A DNA stretch of 64,000 bases, from the NCBI GenBank assembly GCA_023807065.1, contig JAJJLU010000355.1:1-64000 (forward strand). Direction: 5' to 3'. A program made the position numbers and the translations under genes. The notes below the pieces were generated by a model. That model had not been told where the DNA came from and did not search any database. It saw only the letters and a program-made list of their open reading frames with translations. Origin of the DNA: Isotricha intestinalis (Eukaryota > Ciliophora > Litostomatea > Vestibuliferida > Isotrichidae). This document shows, one piece after another, positions 19,590-30,229 of the stretch. How positions within the stretch are numbered: the stretch's first letter is position 1; every line of letters starts with the position of its first letter.

Positions 19590-20744
19590 ATGAATAATTG
19601 TACATTTTACACATGTATTCTAATAATACTATTAGCAACTTCAATATATAATGTGAATAAAATAAGTGATACATATAAAAAAGTATATGATATAAATCCA
19701 AACTTATATAAATGTAGGAAAATATCAACAACAAGACCAATGGTACCTTTTGTTCAAATAGATAATAATACTTTAATATCAATAGAAGTAGATACTTCAA
19801 AGTTATTTTTTCACTTTAATTATTTATATAGAAAAGAACAACCTGCTAATCCCAAATTTATATATTTAAATATTCAAACTCAAGAAATTAAACAATTACA
19901 AGTTGATAATTTTACTAATACAGAAACTTTTTATTCAGATGGTTTTAAATTATTAAACAAAGATACTTTATATATTTTAGTTCATACTCTTTATTATGGA
20001 GAAAAAATATATTATTTTAAAATTAAAAGACAACCTTATTTACATTTAATTCATTATAAAACTTTTACTTTTCCATTAAATTATAATGGTATTATTCAAG
20101 ATATTATTTTATTAAATGAAAATACTTTTTATTTTTCAACAAGAAGTTTAATTGGAATGCCAAATGAATTAAATTATTATTCTAGATTAAGAGTTTTTTT
20201 AATTAATATAATAAGTTTTTTTTCTCCTTTATTTGATATTAAACTTAGTTATTTATATTTATATTCTAATGGAAAAATTACTAAAATAAAAAAAACTGAA
20301 GCTTTAAGAAATGGTTCTTTAATATATGATAAAATAAGAAAAATTATATTTTTAGTTCAAATGTATGAAAAAAAAATTTTGGTTTTACAAATCGAAAATG
20401 ATTTAGATAATTTAAATATTATTTATGAAATTAAGACTGAATTTTTCCCTGGAAATTTAAATTATAATGAAAAAAATGGAGATTTAACTCTTTCTATTTT
20501 AGGTTCTTTTAAAGAAAAAACTGATGTTTTATTTTCTATCGATTATAATAAAAATATTAATTTTGCTGTTTGTCATGGAGGAATTGAAATTTTTAATACT
20601 TTTTCTAATGATTTTTATAGGAAATTTATTTATTTAAAAAATGATGATTTAAAAATCATTTCTTCTGGTTTATTTATACAAAATAAAATATATTTCACTT
20701 CTTATTATGATAATGGTTATGCTATATGTGATAATAATAATTAA
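19590..20744 (+). CDS. Secreted or membrane-tethered protein of unknown function
   Basis: The product has 384 residues. The N-terminus (NNCTFYTCILIILLATSIYN) is a signal peptide or anchor. The rest is beta-strand-rich, with repeated patterns of 40-50 residues such as KFIYLNIQTQEIKQLQVDN, LIYDKIRKIIFLVQMYEKK and NLNYNEKNGDLTLSILGS, suggestive of a beta-propeller. No catalytic motif is visible. A single Cys pair (C580s region VCHGGIE and the terminal AICDNN) may bond. It diverges from the RING/TRAF gene, with 137 bases between starts, and is followed 46 bases later by the pullulanase gene on the same strand. Family unknown. Confidence 0.6.
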   Translation: MNNCTFYTCILIILLATSIYNVNKISDTYKKVYDINPNLYKCRKISTTRPMVPFVQIDNNTLISIEVDTSKLFFHFNYLYRKEQPANPKFIYLNIQTQEIKQLQVDNFTNTETFYSDGFKLLNKDTLYILVHTLYYGEKIYYFKIKRQPYLHLIHYKTFTFPLNYNGIIQDIILLNENTFYFSTRSLIGMPNELNYYSRLRVFLINIISFFSPLFDIKLSYLYLYSNGKITKIKKTEALRNGSLIYDKIRKIIFLVQMYEKKILVLQIENDLDNLNIIYEIKTEFFPGNLNYNEKNGDLTLSILGSFKEKTDVLFSIDYNKNINFAVCHGGIEIFNTFSNDFYRKFIYLKNDDLKIISSGLFIQNKIYFTSYYDNGYAICDNNN

Positions 20745-20790
20745 AATAAATAAAAGTAAAAAGTACTATAATATAATTTTATTAATTTAA

Positions 20791-23169
20791 ATGAAATATA
20801 TTTTAAATAAAAAAATTGAATTTAATTACAAAAAAATGATAGATAACAACATATCAAGAGAAAATTTAATATTACCTCACACTGAAAAAGAATGGTATGA
20901 AATATTTTCAGATCCAAAATTTGATGAAGAATTTTATTATTCCGGAAATGATTTAGGTTTCACATACACAAAAGAAAACACAATAATAAAATTATGGGCT
21001 CCAACATCTTCAAAAGTAATATTACAATTATATAATGATGGTAATCCTGAAATAGAAAGGAATCCATATGAAGAAATAGAAATGAAATATACAAATAAAG
21101 GAATATTTGAAATTAAATTAAATGGTGATTACCACAATAAATATTATACATATAAAATAAATGTTAATGGTAAAATCAATATAACAAATGATCCATATAG
21201 TAAAAGTTGTGGAGTTAATGGAATAAGAAGTTATATATTTGATAATAAATTAACTAATCCTGAAAATTTTGAAAATTCAAATCATGTTTTTCATGATTTA
21301 AATGAAATAATAATTTATGAATTACATATTATTGATTTTTCCAATTCAGAAACATCAAATAGTAAAAAAGAATATAAAGGGAAATATTTAGCTTTTACAG
21401 AAAATAATACATATTTAAATAATGATAAAAATAAACCAACATGTTTAAAATATTTAGAAGAATTAGGAATAACATCAATTCAATTTCAACCAATATATGA
21501 TTTTGGTTCAATTAATGAAGATATAAGTAAAGTTAAAGATGATAATTTAAATTATAACTGGGGTTATGACCCAATAAATTATAATAGTCCAGAAGGTTCA
21601 TATTCAACAAATTCAAATAATGGATTAAATAGAATAAAAGAATTAAAATTAATGATTCAAAATATTCATAAATCTAATATTTCAATAATAATGGATGTAG
21701 TATATAATCATACTTATTATTTTGATAATTCTAATTTTAATTTATGTGTCCCATATTATTATTATAGACAAGATCCTAATAATAATTTTATATTAACTAA
21801 TGGTTCTGGATGTGGTAATGATACTTCTTCAGAAAGAAAAATGTTTAAAAAATTTATTTTAGATTCTTTATTATATTGGGTTAATGAATATAAAATTGAT
21901 GGTTTTAGATTTGATCTAATGGGATTATTTGATATAAATTTAATGAATGAAATTAGAAACACTTTAGATAATAATATTATTAATGGAAATAATATCATTA
22001 TTTATGGAGAACCTTGGTCTTGTAGTAAAAGCTTATTTTCTATTAAAAATTATAATGGAAAATTTGCTAATAAAAGTAATTTACATTTACTTAATGATAG
22101 AATTGGATTTTTTCATGATAGTTTAAGAGATTCTTTAAAAGGGTCTGTTTTTGAAAAATATGAAAAAGGTTTTATTAGTGGAATTGATTTTGAAGAAAAG
22201 AATATTTTAGATAATAAAAATCAAAACGATAAATTTGATGGTTATGAAAATTTTGATAAAAAAGTAGAAATGTATTTTATTGGAAAAGTTGGTAAAGAAT
22301 TAATTGAAGATACTATTTCACCTATAAATTTAATTAATTATATGAGTTGTCATGATAATAATACTTTATGGGATAAATTAGTAAATTCTGTTGTTATAAA
22401 AGAAATTTATTTAAAGAAAATAGAAGAGGAAGAAAAAACTAAAGAAGAAAGTAAAAAATTAAAAGAAGAAGAAGAAGAAAAAGAAGAAAAAAAATTAGAA
22501 GAAGAAAAAATAGAAAATAAAACAGAAGAAGAGTTATTAGAAGAAAAAAAGAAAAAAATAGAAGAAGAAAGAATAAAATTAGAGAAAGAAAAAGAAGAAT
22601 TTGAATTTACAAAAAAATATTATTTAGAAAAAAATCCAAAATTAGTAAAAATGAATAAATTAGGAGCATCAATGATAATATTTTCTTTTGGAATACCATT
22701 ATTTTTAGCAGGAGAAGAAGGAGGAAGAACAAAATTAGGAATAGATAATTCATATAATACACCAAAAAATATTAATGAAATAAATTATGAAAGAATTTAT
22801 CAATTTGAAGATTTACTTGAATATTATAAAAAAATTATTTTTTTAAGAAAAAAATTAAGTAACATTTATGTTTTAAATAAAATTAATTATTTTATTTTAC
22901 CTCATTTACCAAAAGGAATTATTGGATTTCATTTAAAAAAGAAAAAAGATGGTGAATTTAAAGAAATTTATCTTATTTTTAATTCTAGTGAAAATGATTT
23001 TTATTTTAAAATTCCTTCTAAAGGAAAATGGGTTATTTTATTAAGTAAAGATGATTTAAATTTAAAAAGAGAAGATAATTTAAATTTAAATAATTTAAAA
23101 GAAATTAATGGATTAGATGAATTTTTAGTTGAAAATATTAGTTGTGGAATTATTGGGAAAAAAGATTAG
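20791..23169 (+). CDS. Type I pullulanase-like glycogen/starch debranching enzyme (GH13)
   Basis: The product has 792 residues and hydrolyses alpha-1,6 branch links. An N-terminal CBM48-like beta domain (LGFTYTKENTIIKLWAPTSS and on) is followed by the pullulanase signature Y255-N-W-G-Y-D-P261. All four GH13 regions are intact: D302-VVYN-H307, GFRFD with nucleophile D375, YGEPWS with acid/base E407, and SCH521-D522. There is no signal peptide, so it is probably cytosolic and acts on stored polysaccharide. Between region IV and FSFGIPLFLAGEEGGRTK an insertion of about 60 residues (roughly 545-607), almost entirely Glu/Lys, forms a predicted single alpha-helix or coiled coil. The stop is TAG. 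It fits a starch-storing ciliate. Confidence 0.9.
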   Translation: MKYILNKKIEFNYKKMIDNNISRENLILPHTEKEWYEIFSDPKFDEEFYYSGNDLGFTYTKENTIIKLWAPTSSKVILQLYNDGNPEIERNPYEEIEMKYTNKGIFEIKLNGDYHNKYYTYKINVNGKINITNDPYSKSCGVNGIRSYIFDNKLTNPENFENSNHVFHDLNEIIIYELHIIDFSNSETSNSKKEYKGKYLAFTENNTYLNNDKNKPTCLKYLEELGITSIQFQPIYDFGSINEDISKVKDDNLNYNWGYDPINYNSPEGSYSTNSNNGLNRIKELKLMIQNIHKSNISIIMDVVYNHTYYFDNSNFNLCVPYYYYRQDPNNNFILTNGSGCGNDTSSERKMFKKFILDSLLYWVNEYKIDGFRFDLMGLFDINLMNEIRNTLDNNIINGNNIIIYGEPWSCSKSLFSIKNYNGKFANKSNLHLLNDRIGFFHDSLRDSLKGSVFEKYEKGFISGIDFEEKNILDNKNQNDKFDGYENFDKKVEMYFIGKVGKELIEDTISPINLINYMSCHDNNTLWDKLVNSVVIKEIYLKKIEEEEKTKEESKKLKEEEEEKEEKKLEEEKIENKTEEELLEEKKKKIEEERIKLEKEKEEFEFTKKYYLEKNPKLVKMNKLGASMIIFSFGIPLFLAGEEGGRTKLGIDNSYNTPKNINEINYERIYQFEDLLEYYKKIIFLRKKLSNIYVLNKINYFILPHLPKGIIGFHLKKKKDGEFKEIYLIFNSSENDFYFKIPSKGKWVILLSKDDLNLKREDNLNLNNLKEINGLDEFLVENISCGIIGKKD

Positions 23170-23389
23170 ATAATATTTATTTAAAAAAAATTTAGTAAAA
23201 AAAACTAATATACATTGATTTATATATTTAAAATTAAACTGTTTAAAATAATTCTATAATATAATAATTTAACTTTTAAAAATAATAAAACATTCACTTA
23301 GAAATTAACAATACAAAATAAATTTGTTTTCATATATATTTTTTAAAACGATACTAGATTATAAAAAATCCTTTTTTTTTAAACTTATT

Positions 23390-25623
23390 TTACATAAAAT
23401 TACCGTTCATGTTTCCAATAAAATTATAATTAGAATTATTGAAATAATTCATTTTATCAATATTTCCTATATATCCAATTTGATTATTCAAATTTGCATT
23501 ATTTACATTAAAATTATTAATATTCATCATATTATTCATATTATTTACCATGGGAAAATTCCTTTGATATTGATAAGGATTAAAAAATTGATTTCCATTA
23601 TTAAACATAACATTATTAATATTCATTCCTAAATTATTATTATTTGAATTAATAATATCTTTCTTATTTTTTTTCTTATTATTCTTATTATTTCCTTTAA
23701 CATAAATATTTAATTCAGGAAAACTAGATAATAACTTATTATATAATTTTTGTCCAAAAGTTAAAACCTTTAAATTTTCCATTATAGGACCAACAATAGA
23801 AAAAAATTTACTTTTATAAGGTTCTTTAGCAATACTCATTGTTTTTTGTAAAACATAATTTCCATACATATCAAATAAAAGTGTTTGAACTAATTTTTGT
23901 TCGCAAAATTTTTCAACAATTAAATCTTTAGTTTCTTCATCTGAACAATCTAAACATTTTTCAATAACATTAGAAGAAAATTTTTGTGAAGCAAATTTAG
24001 GAATATCATATAATAAATTAGAGACAATAATTTTATTTATTTCATAATCACAAATATTAACTACATATTGAACAACATAATTTCCAAATTGATCAGTAAA
24101 TAAACCAAATGATTTATTTGCTACTGATAATAAAAGGAATTTCCTTTGTTGTTGATTTGAATATTCTATACATTTTTGAATAGCACAACAAGAATGTTTT
24201 TTTGTAGATAATTCAAATATATTATCACTTAGAAACTTGATTATAAAATCATTTTTCGGTGATTGAATTAAAGAAACATATTTAATTATTATATGAGTTG
24301 CATTTGCATCAATTATAAAATCTTTTAAATTTGGATTTAATAATAAAGTATAATAATTAAGTAAAGTTTCATTATTTATTATTCTCTCAAATATTTTTTG
24401 AATTACTCTTGTTCCATGTTGATTTAAACATAAAGAACGAAATTGATTTGAAATTTTCTTTTGTAATAATTCACTTATTTGTTCTATTTTTAAATATTCT
24501 ATTACTTTTTGAATAAAATAATTTCCAAATTGATCACATGATAATTCTATTATTTTATCTTTTATTTTAGGATATATTATTTCATATGCTAATTTTGGAT
24601 TTTCTGATATTTTCTTTTGAAGATATCTACATTCTGCTTGTTCTTTACATAAATTTACACAATCTTCTATTAATTCATTATCTTTGTTATTTTGAAATAT
24701 ATTATTATTTTGAAGATCTATATTTAAATTATTATTTATGTTATTAATATTTGTATTAAGTGAATTATTATTATATATATTTTGAAGAGAATTTGGATAA
24801 AAAATATTTTGGGTATTTAAATTCAATAAATTTAATCTATTTGTTATTTCATTTGTTTCTTTATTTTGAATATTTTGTTGTTTATTATTATTTAAATTTT
24901 GGTTTTCTAATGGGGATAATTTTTCTATTTGATTTTGATTTAAGTAATTGAATTTATTTTGATAATTATTTTCTATATTATTGTTATTTATAATATTAAT
25001 ATTATTATTATTATTATTGTTTAAGTAACTATAAATATTATTATATAATATAAATTTACTAATTAAATCGATTAGAAGAATTATTAAAATTATCTTCTTT
25101 AGATATATTATTTTTATTTTCAAAAATATCAGATTTCAAAATGAAATTTTTGCTTCCATGACTTTGAAAAGAATTTTCATTTGATAAATTTAATCCTTGT
25201 TCAATACTTTCTAATTTTTTATCTTTATTCTCATTTAAATTTCTTTTCTATAAAAAAATTAAAAAAAATAAAAAATACAGAATTATCACCATCAATGACT
25301 AATAAAATATCTTTTTGAATACATTCTTCAGCTCTTGATAAACTTTCTTTTAAAGAAGAACTAATACTTTGACTTTGTAAGTCAATTTTACTAATTTGAC
25401 TAGAATTATTTAAACTTATTTTTTCTTCAGACCATTCATTTTTTGTTACATTCTGAGAAGTTTTTTGAGATAAATTATCTAAAGAAATAAATATAATATA
25501 TTTATTATTATTACTCTTTTTATTTGTATTCATTATATTTTCTATTTCATTTATTCCTTCTTCTTTAATTGAATCTGTTGATGAATCTTGATCTTTTTGA
25601 ATTACATTATATGATAATATCAT
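23390..25623 (-). CDS. Pumilio-family RNA-binding protein, three exons (Puf A)
   Basis: Eight Puf repeats lie in the C-terminal half. The base-contact triplets read, in repeats 1-8: CRYLQ, NYFIQ, TRVIQ, THIII, CCAIQ, NYVVQ, SNVIE, NYVLQ. By the known Puf code (repeat 8 binds base 1) this predicts UGUA-N-N-U-A, the classical Pumilio site, so it should bind mRNA 3' regions to repress or destabilise messages. The long frame lacks an ATG. Two introns (25248-25278 and 25029-25059, 31 nt each) link it to an ATG at 25623, giving 723 residues. A third, in-frame intron at 25479-25514 is possible. The N-terminal part is Asn/Gln-rich. The splicing is inferred from phase and GT-AG signals. Confidence 0.85.
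25029..25059 (-). other. 31-nt intron in the Puf A gene
   Basis: On the minus strand it begins GTAAAT and ends TTATAG. Its removal turns the TAG that would end exon 2 into a Tyr codon and joins in phase to the poly-Asn frame. Exon 2 spans 25060-25247. Confidence 0.8.
25248..25278 (-). other. 31-nt intron in the Puf A gene
   Basis: On the minus strand it begins GTATTTT and ends TTATAG. It lies between codons (phase 0). Read through, it encodes only VFFIFFNFFI before a TGA. Spliced, it continues as KRNLNENKDKKLESIEQG. Confidence 0.8.
25479..25514 (-). other. Possible 36-nt in-frame intron in the Puf A gene
   Basis: On the minus strand it begins GTAATA and ends CTTTAG, and its length is a multiple of three, so the frame stays open either way. 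Retained, it adds a hydrophobic patch (KYIIFISL) to a polar region; removed, it gives KKNNLSQK. The signals match the certain introns of this window, but the call is uncertain. Confidence 0.45.
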
Positions 25624-25766
25624 TTATTTAAAATAATGAATTTTTATTTTATTTATAAAGTAAATAAAAAATATTAAATGTTGTTTTATAGTATTAAAAA
25701 ATAATTTAAAATACCAATTTTCTTTTTTTATATTACAATTTTATTTTTTCCAAAATAATTTATAAA

Positions 25767-27530
25767 TTAAAAGATACAACAACAACCTTTATTTCTATTA
25801 TTATTATTTCGAACTGTAAAACTTATTATTTCTTTACAATCTCCAAAATATTTACTATAATAAATAGTTGGAAATATATCTTTTATGGTTAAATCTTTTA
25901 ATTTTGGAAAAGAAAAAGTTTTTAATACTTTTGTTTTTGATGAACAATAAAGAAAATTTAATTTATTAGCATCAATAATAACATAATTAGTATTTTTTTC
26001 ATTTTGTAATAAATGATTAAAGTTTCTAAAAGAAATATCAAAATTATTTAATTTAGAATTAATTAATTTTTCAACAAAATTAATAATAGAATCAACTGAA
26101 TTTAAAGCATTTCTCATTTTTAAATTAGTAAATTTAGAATAAATATTATCATTTGATTCTTTATTTTCTTTAATTAAATAACCATTAAAATTCCTTTCAG
26201 AAGAAAAATCATTTGATAAAATAAATCCATCTTTATCAAAATTTAAAACAATACTAATTTTATAATTTTTTAAAAAGATTTGACAATTAAATAAATGTTC
26301 ATCAAGTGAATTTTCATAATTAATTAAAGGATATATTATAATATTATTTGATTTTTCATTATTTTTTATTATTTTCACATAAGAAATTTTCTTATTTGAT
26401 TGAGTTATTGCAATTTCTACTTTAACATCATTTTTACTATGAATAAATTTTTGTAAAAATAAAATTTTATCTAAATTATGATTATTCTTATATTTAAAAT
26501 ATTGATTATTATCAAAAGATTCATAATGATCTTCTTCATTATTTAAATAATCTTTATTATAATCAACTTGAATAACATTAGAAATTACATTATTTGAAAT
26601 TTTTAAAATTTCTCCGTTTTCAATTTCAAAATCAGGAAAATCATTTTGATGATGAGAAAATTCTCCAAAAAAAATGGATTTATTATTATTAGCTAAAATT
26701 CCTACATCAAGTGAAAATCCAGATTTAATTATAGAAGATTGATAAATAAAATTAATAAAACCAAAAAAAACTTTTTTCTCATAATTTATTAATCCAAAAC
26801 CTTTGATTATATTAATTTCATTTGTTATATAAAATAAAAAATAACCATGAATAATTTGCCTATTTCTTCCTATTACTATTCCTTTTTTAACATATAATTT
26901 ATTATCATTATTTAATTGAGGATTTAAAGTTAATTTAAATAATTGATATAAATAATCATCTCCTTTATTTAAATTATTACTATTTATATAATTTTCACCG
27001 AAAAAAGTAAAATTATTTTTATTACATAAAAGTTTTTCTTTAATTATATAATCTTTCATTTTTATAATATAAGGACTTTGAAAAAAATAAAGAACAAAAA
27101 AGATTTTAATCATATAATTAGATTCTTTGTGAGAATTTTTAGCAAGAGATTCAAACCAATCAAAAGTATATTTTGAAATTGGTTGTAAAATATGATTAAG
27201 AGTATAATGAACTTCAGATGAAAATTTACTTAAGAATTTATCACAATTTGAACAATAAATAAAATCTAATTTTAATAAAGATTTATAATTAAATGAAGGT
27301 AAATGAATTATTTGTATTATCTTTCTTATTATTATATTCTCATTTAATATTTCTCTTTTATTTTTACAAATCGGACATACATTATTTCTCATTTTTAACA
27401 TTCTATTTAAACATGATTTACATATTGTGTGTCCACATTTTAAACATATTGGAATGCATTCTTCATTTGTATAATACTTTTCTTCACAAATACCACAAAA
27501 AAATTTTTCATTTGCTTTAAATGCTTTCAT
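25767..27530 (-). CDS. RING-finger protein with C-terminal CaaX prenylation motif
   Basis: The product has 587 residues. The N-terminal RING is FFCGICEEKYYTNEECIPIC, then LKCGHTICKSCLNRML and NVCPICKNKRE (C3HC4). A second CSNCDKF zinc knuckle occurs at about 93. The middle is beta-rich, with repeating elements such as GYFLFYITNEINIIKGFGLI, GFINFIYQS and SIFFGEFSHHQND, somewhat MORN-like. The protein ends GCCCIF; the last four residues, CCIF, form a CaaX box with an adjacent cysteine, which predicts geranylgeranyl or farnesyl addition and membrane attachment. It is probably a membrane-bound E3 ubiquitin ligase. It diverges from the second Puf gene, with 123 bases between starts. Confidence 0.75.
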   Translation of the reverse strand: MKAFKANEKFFCGICEEKYYTNEECIPICLKCGHTICKSCLNRMLKMRNNVCPICKNKREILNENIIIRKIIQIIHLPSFNYKSLLKLDFIYCSNCDKFLSKFSSEVHYTLNHILQPISKYTFDWFESLAKNSHKESNYMIKIFFVLYFFQSPYIIKMKDYIIKEKLLCNKNNFTFFGENYINSNNLNKGDDYLYQLFKLTLNPQLNNDNKLYVKKGIVIGRNRQIIHGYFLFYITNEINIIKGFGLINYEKKVFFGFINFIYQSSIIKSGFSLDVGILANNNKSIFFGEFSHHQNDFPDFEIENGEILKISNNVISNVIQVDYNKDYLNNEEDHYESFDNNQYFKYKNNHNLDKILFLQKFIHSKNDVKVEIAITQSNKKISYVKIIKNNEKSNNIIIYPLINYENSLDEHLFNCQIFLKNYKISIVLNFDKDGFILSNDFSSERNFNGYLIKENKESNDNIYSKFTNLKMRNALNSVDSIINFVEKLINSKLNNFDISFRNFNHLLQNEKNTNYVIIDANKLNFLYCSSKTKVLKTFSFPKLKDLTIKDIFPTIYYSKYFGDCKEIISFTVRNNNNRNKGCCCIF

Positions 27531-27653
27531 AAAATTTTTATTATTTTTGTTTTAAATAAAATTGTAAAATATTTTTTGCTAATTTATGTGGTAACTTATT
27601 TAATTAAATTAAATATTTCTAAATAAAGTCTTATAAATTTTATAAATAAAAAA

Positions 27654-29417
27654 ATGGAAAAACCGAATAAAACATTAGAAAAGCAAATAACATTAATGTT
27701 AAATAATGTTATAGGTGATGAAGAACAATATGAAATTTCAGATAAATTAAGTTTAAGTGAAGAATTAGAAAATGATGATGATAATATTTCTAATATAAAG
27801 TATCAAGAAAATAAAATTAGAAATTCTAAAACTCATCATCAAAGAAATAATATAAACAATGAAAATGAAAACTTATTTAATATTCAAGATTTTCAAATAA
27901 GAAATTCAAAAACACTTAAAAATTTAAATTTTAATTATAATCAAAATATTCAAAGTAATAATTATCAATCAATTAATTTAAATTCTAATAATATTCATTT
28001 ACTATCGAACAATAAATTCTTTATAAATAAATATAATAATAGTAATTATCAAATAAATAATTTACAATCTCAAATTATATATAATTCATTATTATTTAAT
28101 AATAATTTTATAAATAATCAAAATTATATTCATAACAATAATTACCAAAAAATAAATCCTAATTCAAGTTTGTTAAATAATAATAAAAGCATAATTGATA
28201 ATAATTTAAATTGTAATAATAATAATAGAAATAATGAAAGAAAAAGAACATATGATATTTATATTAATTCTTTAGAAAAAAATAAGGAAATAAAAGAAAA
28301 TTCAAAATTTGGAACATCTTCATATTCAAATAATACTAATTTAAAGTTAGAAATTTTAATTTATGAAATGAAAAAATTGTTAATTAAAAACGAAAAAATA
28401 GATTATTATATATTTAATAAACTTCAAGGTCATATAACATCAATAATAAAAACAAATAAAGGAAGTAGAATATTTCAAAATTATTTAAAAAATACTCAAT
28501 GTGATATACTACATCAAATTTTATTAGAAATTTCACCTGAATTAAGTGAATTAATAATAAATCCATATGCAAATTATTTTTGTGGAAAATTTTTTACTTA
28601 TTTAAATCAAAAAGATAGAATTGAATTTCTTTCTCATATAAAAAAATCTTTATTTTCTCTTTGTTTAAATAATATAGGAACATATCCAATTCAAGGAATA
28701 ATAGAATATTTAGGTTCAAAAATAGAAAAAAATATTATTATTAATGAATTAAAAGATAAAATCAATGAATTATCATTTGATCCTTATGGAGCTCATGTTC
28801 TTGAAAAAATAATTTCTTGTTTTGAAGAAGAATACATTGATTTCATATATAAATTTATTTCTAATAATTTATTAAATTTAGCTTATAATGCTAATGGTAT
28901 TTGTATTATTAAGAAAATAGTTTCTTTTACTCATAAAAAAAATATACATGAACAGATTAAAAAAACAGTCATTGAAAATTCAATGGAAATAATAAAACAT
29001 CCTTATGGTAATTTTATTATTCAATCAATAATAGAAAACTGGGATTTAAATGAAATAAAAGAAATGATAAATTTATATAAGGATTCTTTTATTGATTTAT
29101 CAATGGAAAAATTTGCTTCGAATGTGATAGAAAGATGTATTGAGAAAGATTCAGAAATATTATTTAAATATATTAATGATTTAGTTAATTCAAAAAGAAT
29201 TTTTGAAGTAATGAAAGATAATTTTGGTAATTTTGTTATTCAAAAAGCACTTAAACTTGCTTTTGGATATAATAAAAATATTTTAATCGAAGCAATTTAT
29301 AATAACATTTATAAATTAAATAATAAAAAACTTATTATTAAGTGGAAAAGTTTGTTAATTCCACATTTAGTAAATAATGATTTATATGAAACAAATGAAA
29401 AAATAAGAAATGAATAA
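27654..29417 (+). CDS. Divergent Pumilio-family RNA-binding protein (Puf B)
   Basis: The product has 587 residues. The first 220 are Asn-rich and disordered; the rest carry eight Puf repeats. Contact residues for repeats 1-8 read SRIFQ, NYFCG, TYPIQ, AHVLE, ICIIK, NFIIQ, SNVIE, NFVIQ. Repeats 6-8 keep the UGU-reading set (N..Q, S..E, N..Q). Repeats 2-5 depart from the classical code, so the 3' half of the target site should differ from that of Puf A and Puf C. The role is presumably post-transcriptional mRNA control; a nucleolar or rRNA role, as for some divergent Pufs, is an alternative. The start ATG has an A-rich leader. Confidence 0.85.
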   Translation: MEKPNKTLEKQITLMLNNVIGDEEQYEISDKLSLSEELENDDDNISNIKYQENKIRNSKTHHQRNNINNENENLFNIQDFQIRNSKTLKNLNFNYNQNIQSNNYQSINLNSNNIHLLSNNKFFINKYNNSNYQINNLQSQIIYNSLLFNNNFINNQNYIHNNNYQKINPNSSLLNNNKSIIDNNLNCNNNNRNNERKRTYDIYINSLEKNKEIKENSKFGTSSYSNNTNLKLEILIYEMKKLLIKNEKIDYYIFNKLQGHITSIIKTNKGSRIFQNYLKNTQCDILHQILLEISPELSELIINPYANYFCGKFFTYLNQKDRIEFLSHIKKSLFSLCLNNIGTYPIQGIIEYLGSKIEKNIIINELKDKINELSFDPYGAHVLEKIISCFEEEYIDFIYKFISNNLLNLAYNANGICIIKKIVSFTHKKNIHEQIKKTVIENSMEIIKHPYGNFIIQSIIENWDLNEIKEMINLYKDSFIDLSMEKFASNVIERCIEKDSEILFKYINDLVNSKRIFEVMKDNFGNFVIQKALKLAFGYNKNILIEAIYNNIYKLNNKKLIIKWKSLLIPHLVNNDLYETNEKIRNE

Positions 29418-29619
29418 TTTTATAAATAAGATTTAGAATAAATGTGATTTACAAATTATTTTATAAATAAATAGTTAAACTATTATTATATCTATTGATG
29501 GGATGCAAATGATTTTTTATATATTGAGAAATTTGAAGAATATAAGATTGTTTAATATAAATAATATTATTTTAAATATTTATTATAATTAAACTATAAT
29601 ATTTTACATTATAATAAAA

Positions 29620-30162
29620 ATGGATAAACCTTTAAATAAATTAGAAAAAGTTGATATTAATATCTTACAATCAAATGAAAAAAAAATAATTTTAAATAAA
29701 TCAAAGATAGGAATTTATAAAATGTTATATTTATTCTTTTTTTTGTTTTTCACTGTTTTTTTTCTTATTGTAATTATATCCACAACAAAAACAATAAAAG
29801 AATATGAAAATGATAATAAATTATTATTAGATAATAAAAATCAAGTAAAAACAGGAACTTCAAATTATGAAGAAGAAATGGAATCAAATGAAAAATTATA
29901 TAATTCTTACACTGAAACTATTAAAGAATTGAAAAATAAAAATATTACTCTTCAAGAAAAATTGAATGATCTAAGAGATGATTATGAAGATTTAAAATAT
30001 TCAGTTGAGAGAGTATTTCAATTAAATAGAGGTTTTCAAATTACTTTAGATGAAAAAATAGAAGAAAACAATAAAGTTTATAATGAAATTTTAAAATATA
30101 GACAATCTAACTTTTATTTAGAAATTGAAATTAAAGAATTAGAATATAAAATAAAAGAATAA
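29620..30162 (+). CDS. Small single-pass membrane coiled-coil protein
   Basis: The product has 180 residues. A Lys/Asn-rich 34-residue N-terminus is followed by one membrane helix (about 35-58, MLYLFFFLFFTVFFLIVIIS) and then a coiled coil of about 110 residues (YNSYTETIKELKNKNITLQE and on to the end). With no cleavable signal and a positively charged N-terminus, a type II topology with the coiled coil outside the cytosol or in a lumen is likely. No family is recognised. The stop is TAA. A decayed coding region starts 68 bases downstream. Confidence 0.6.
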   Translation: MDKPLNKLEKVDINILQSNEKKIILNKSKIGIYKMLYLFFFLFFTVFFLIVIISTTKTIKEYENDNKLLLDNKNQVKTGTSNYEEEMESNEKLYNSYTETIKELKNKNITLQEKLNDLRDDYEDLKYSVERVFQLNRGFQITLDEKIEENNKVYNEILKYRQSNFYLEIEIKELEYKIKE

Positions 30163-30229
30163 TATTATTATTTTATTCTTTATTTTTTTTTAAATTCTTT
30201 TATCAAAAATAAAAATATTTTTTTAAAAA

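Noticed and set aside
25121..25123. TTG start giving a hydrophobic N-terminus for Puf A
   Set aside because: Those residues come from reading exon 2 in the wrong frame and through an intron; splicing gives an ATG-started polar N-terminus.
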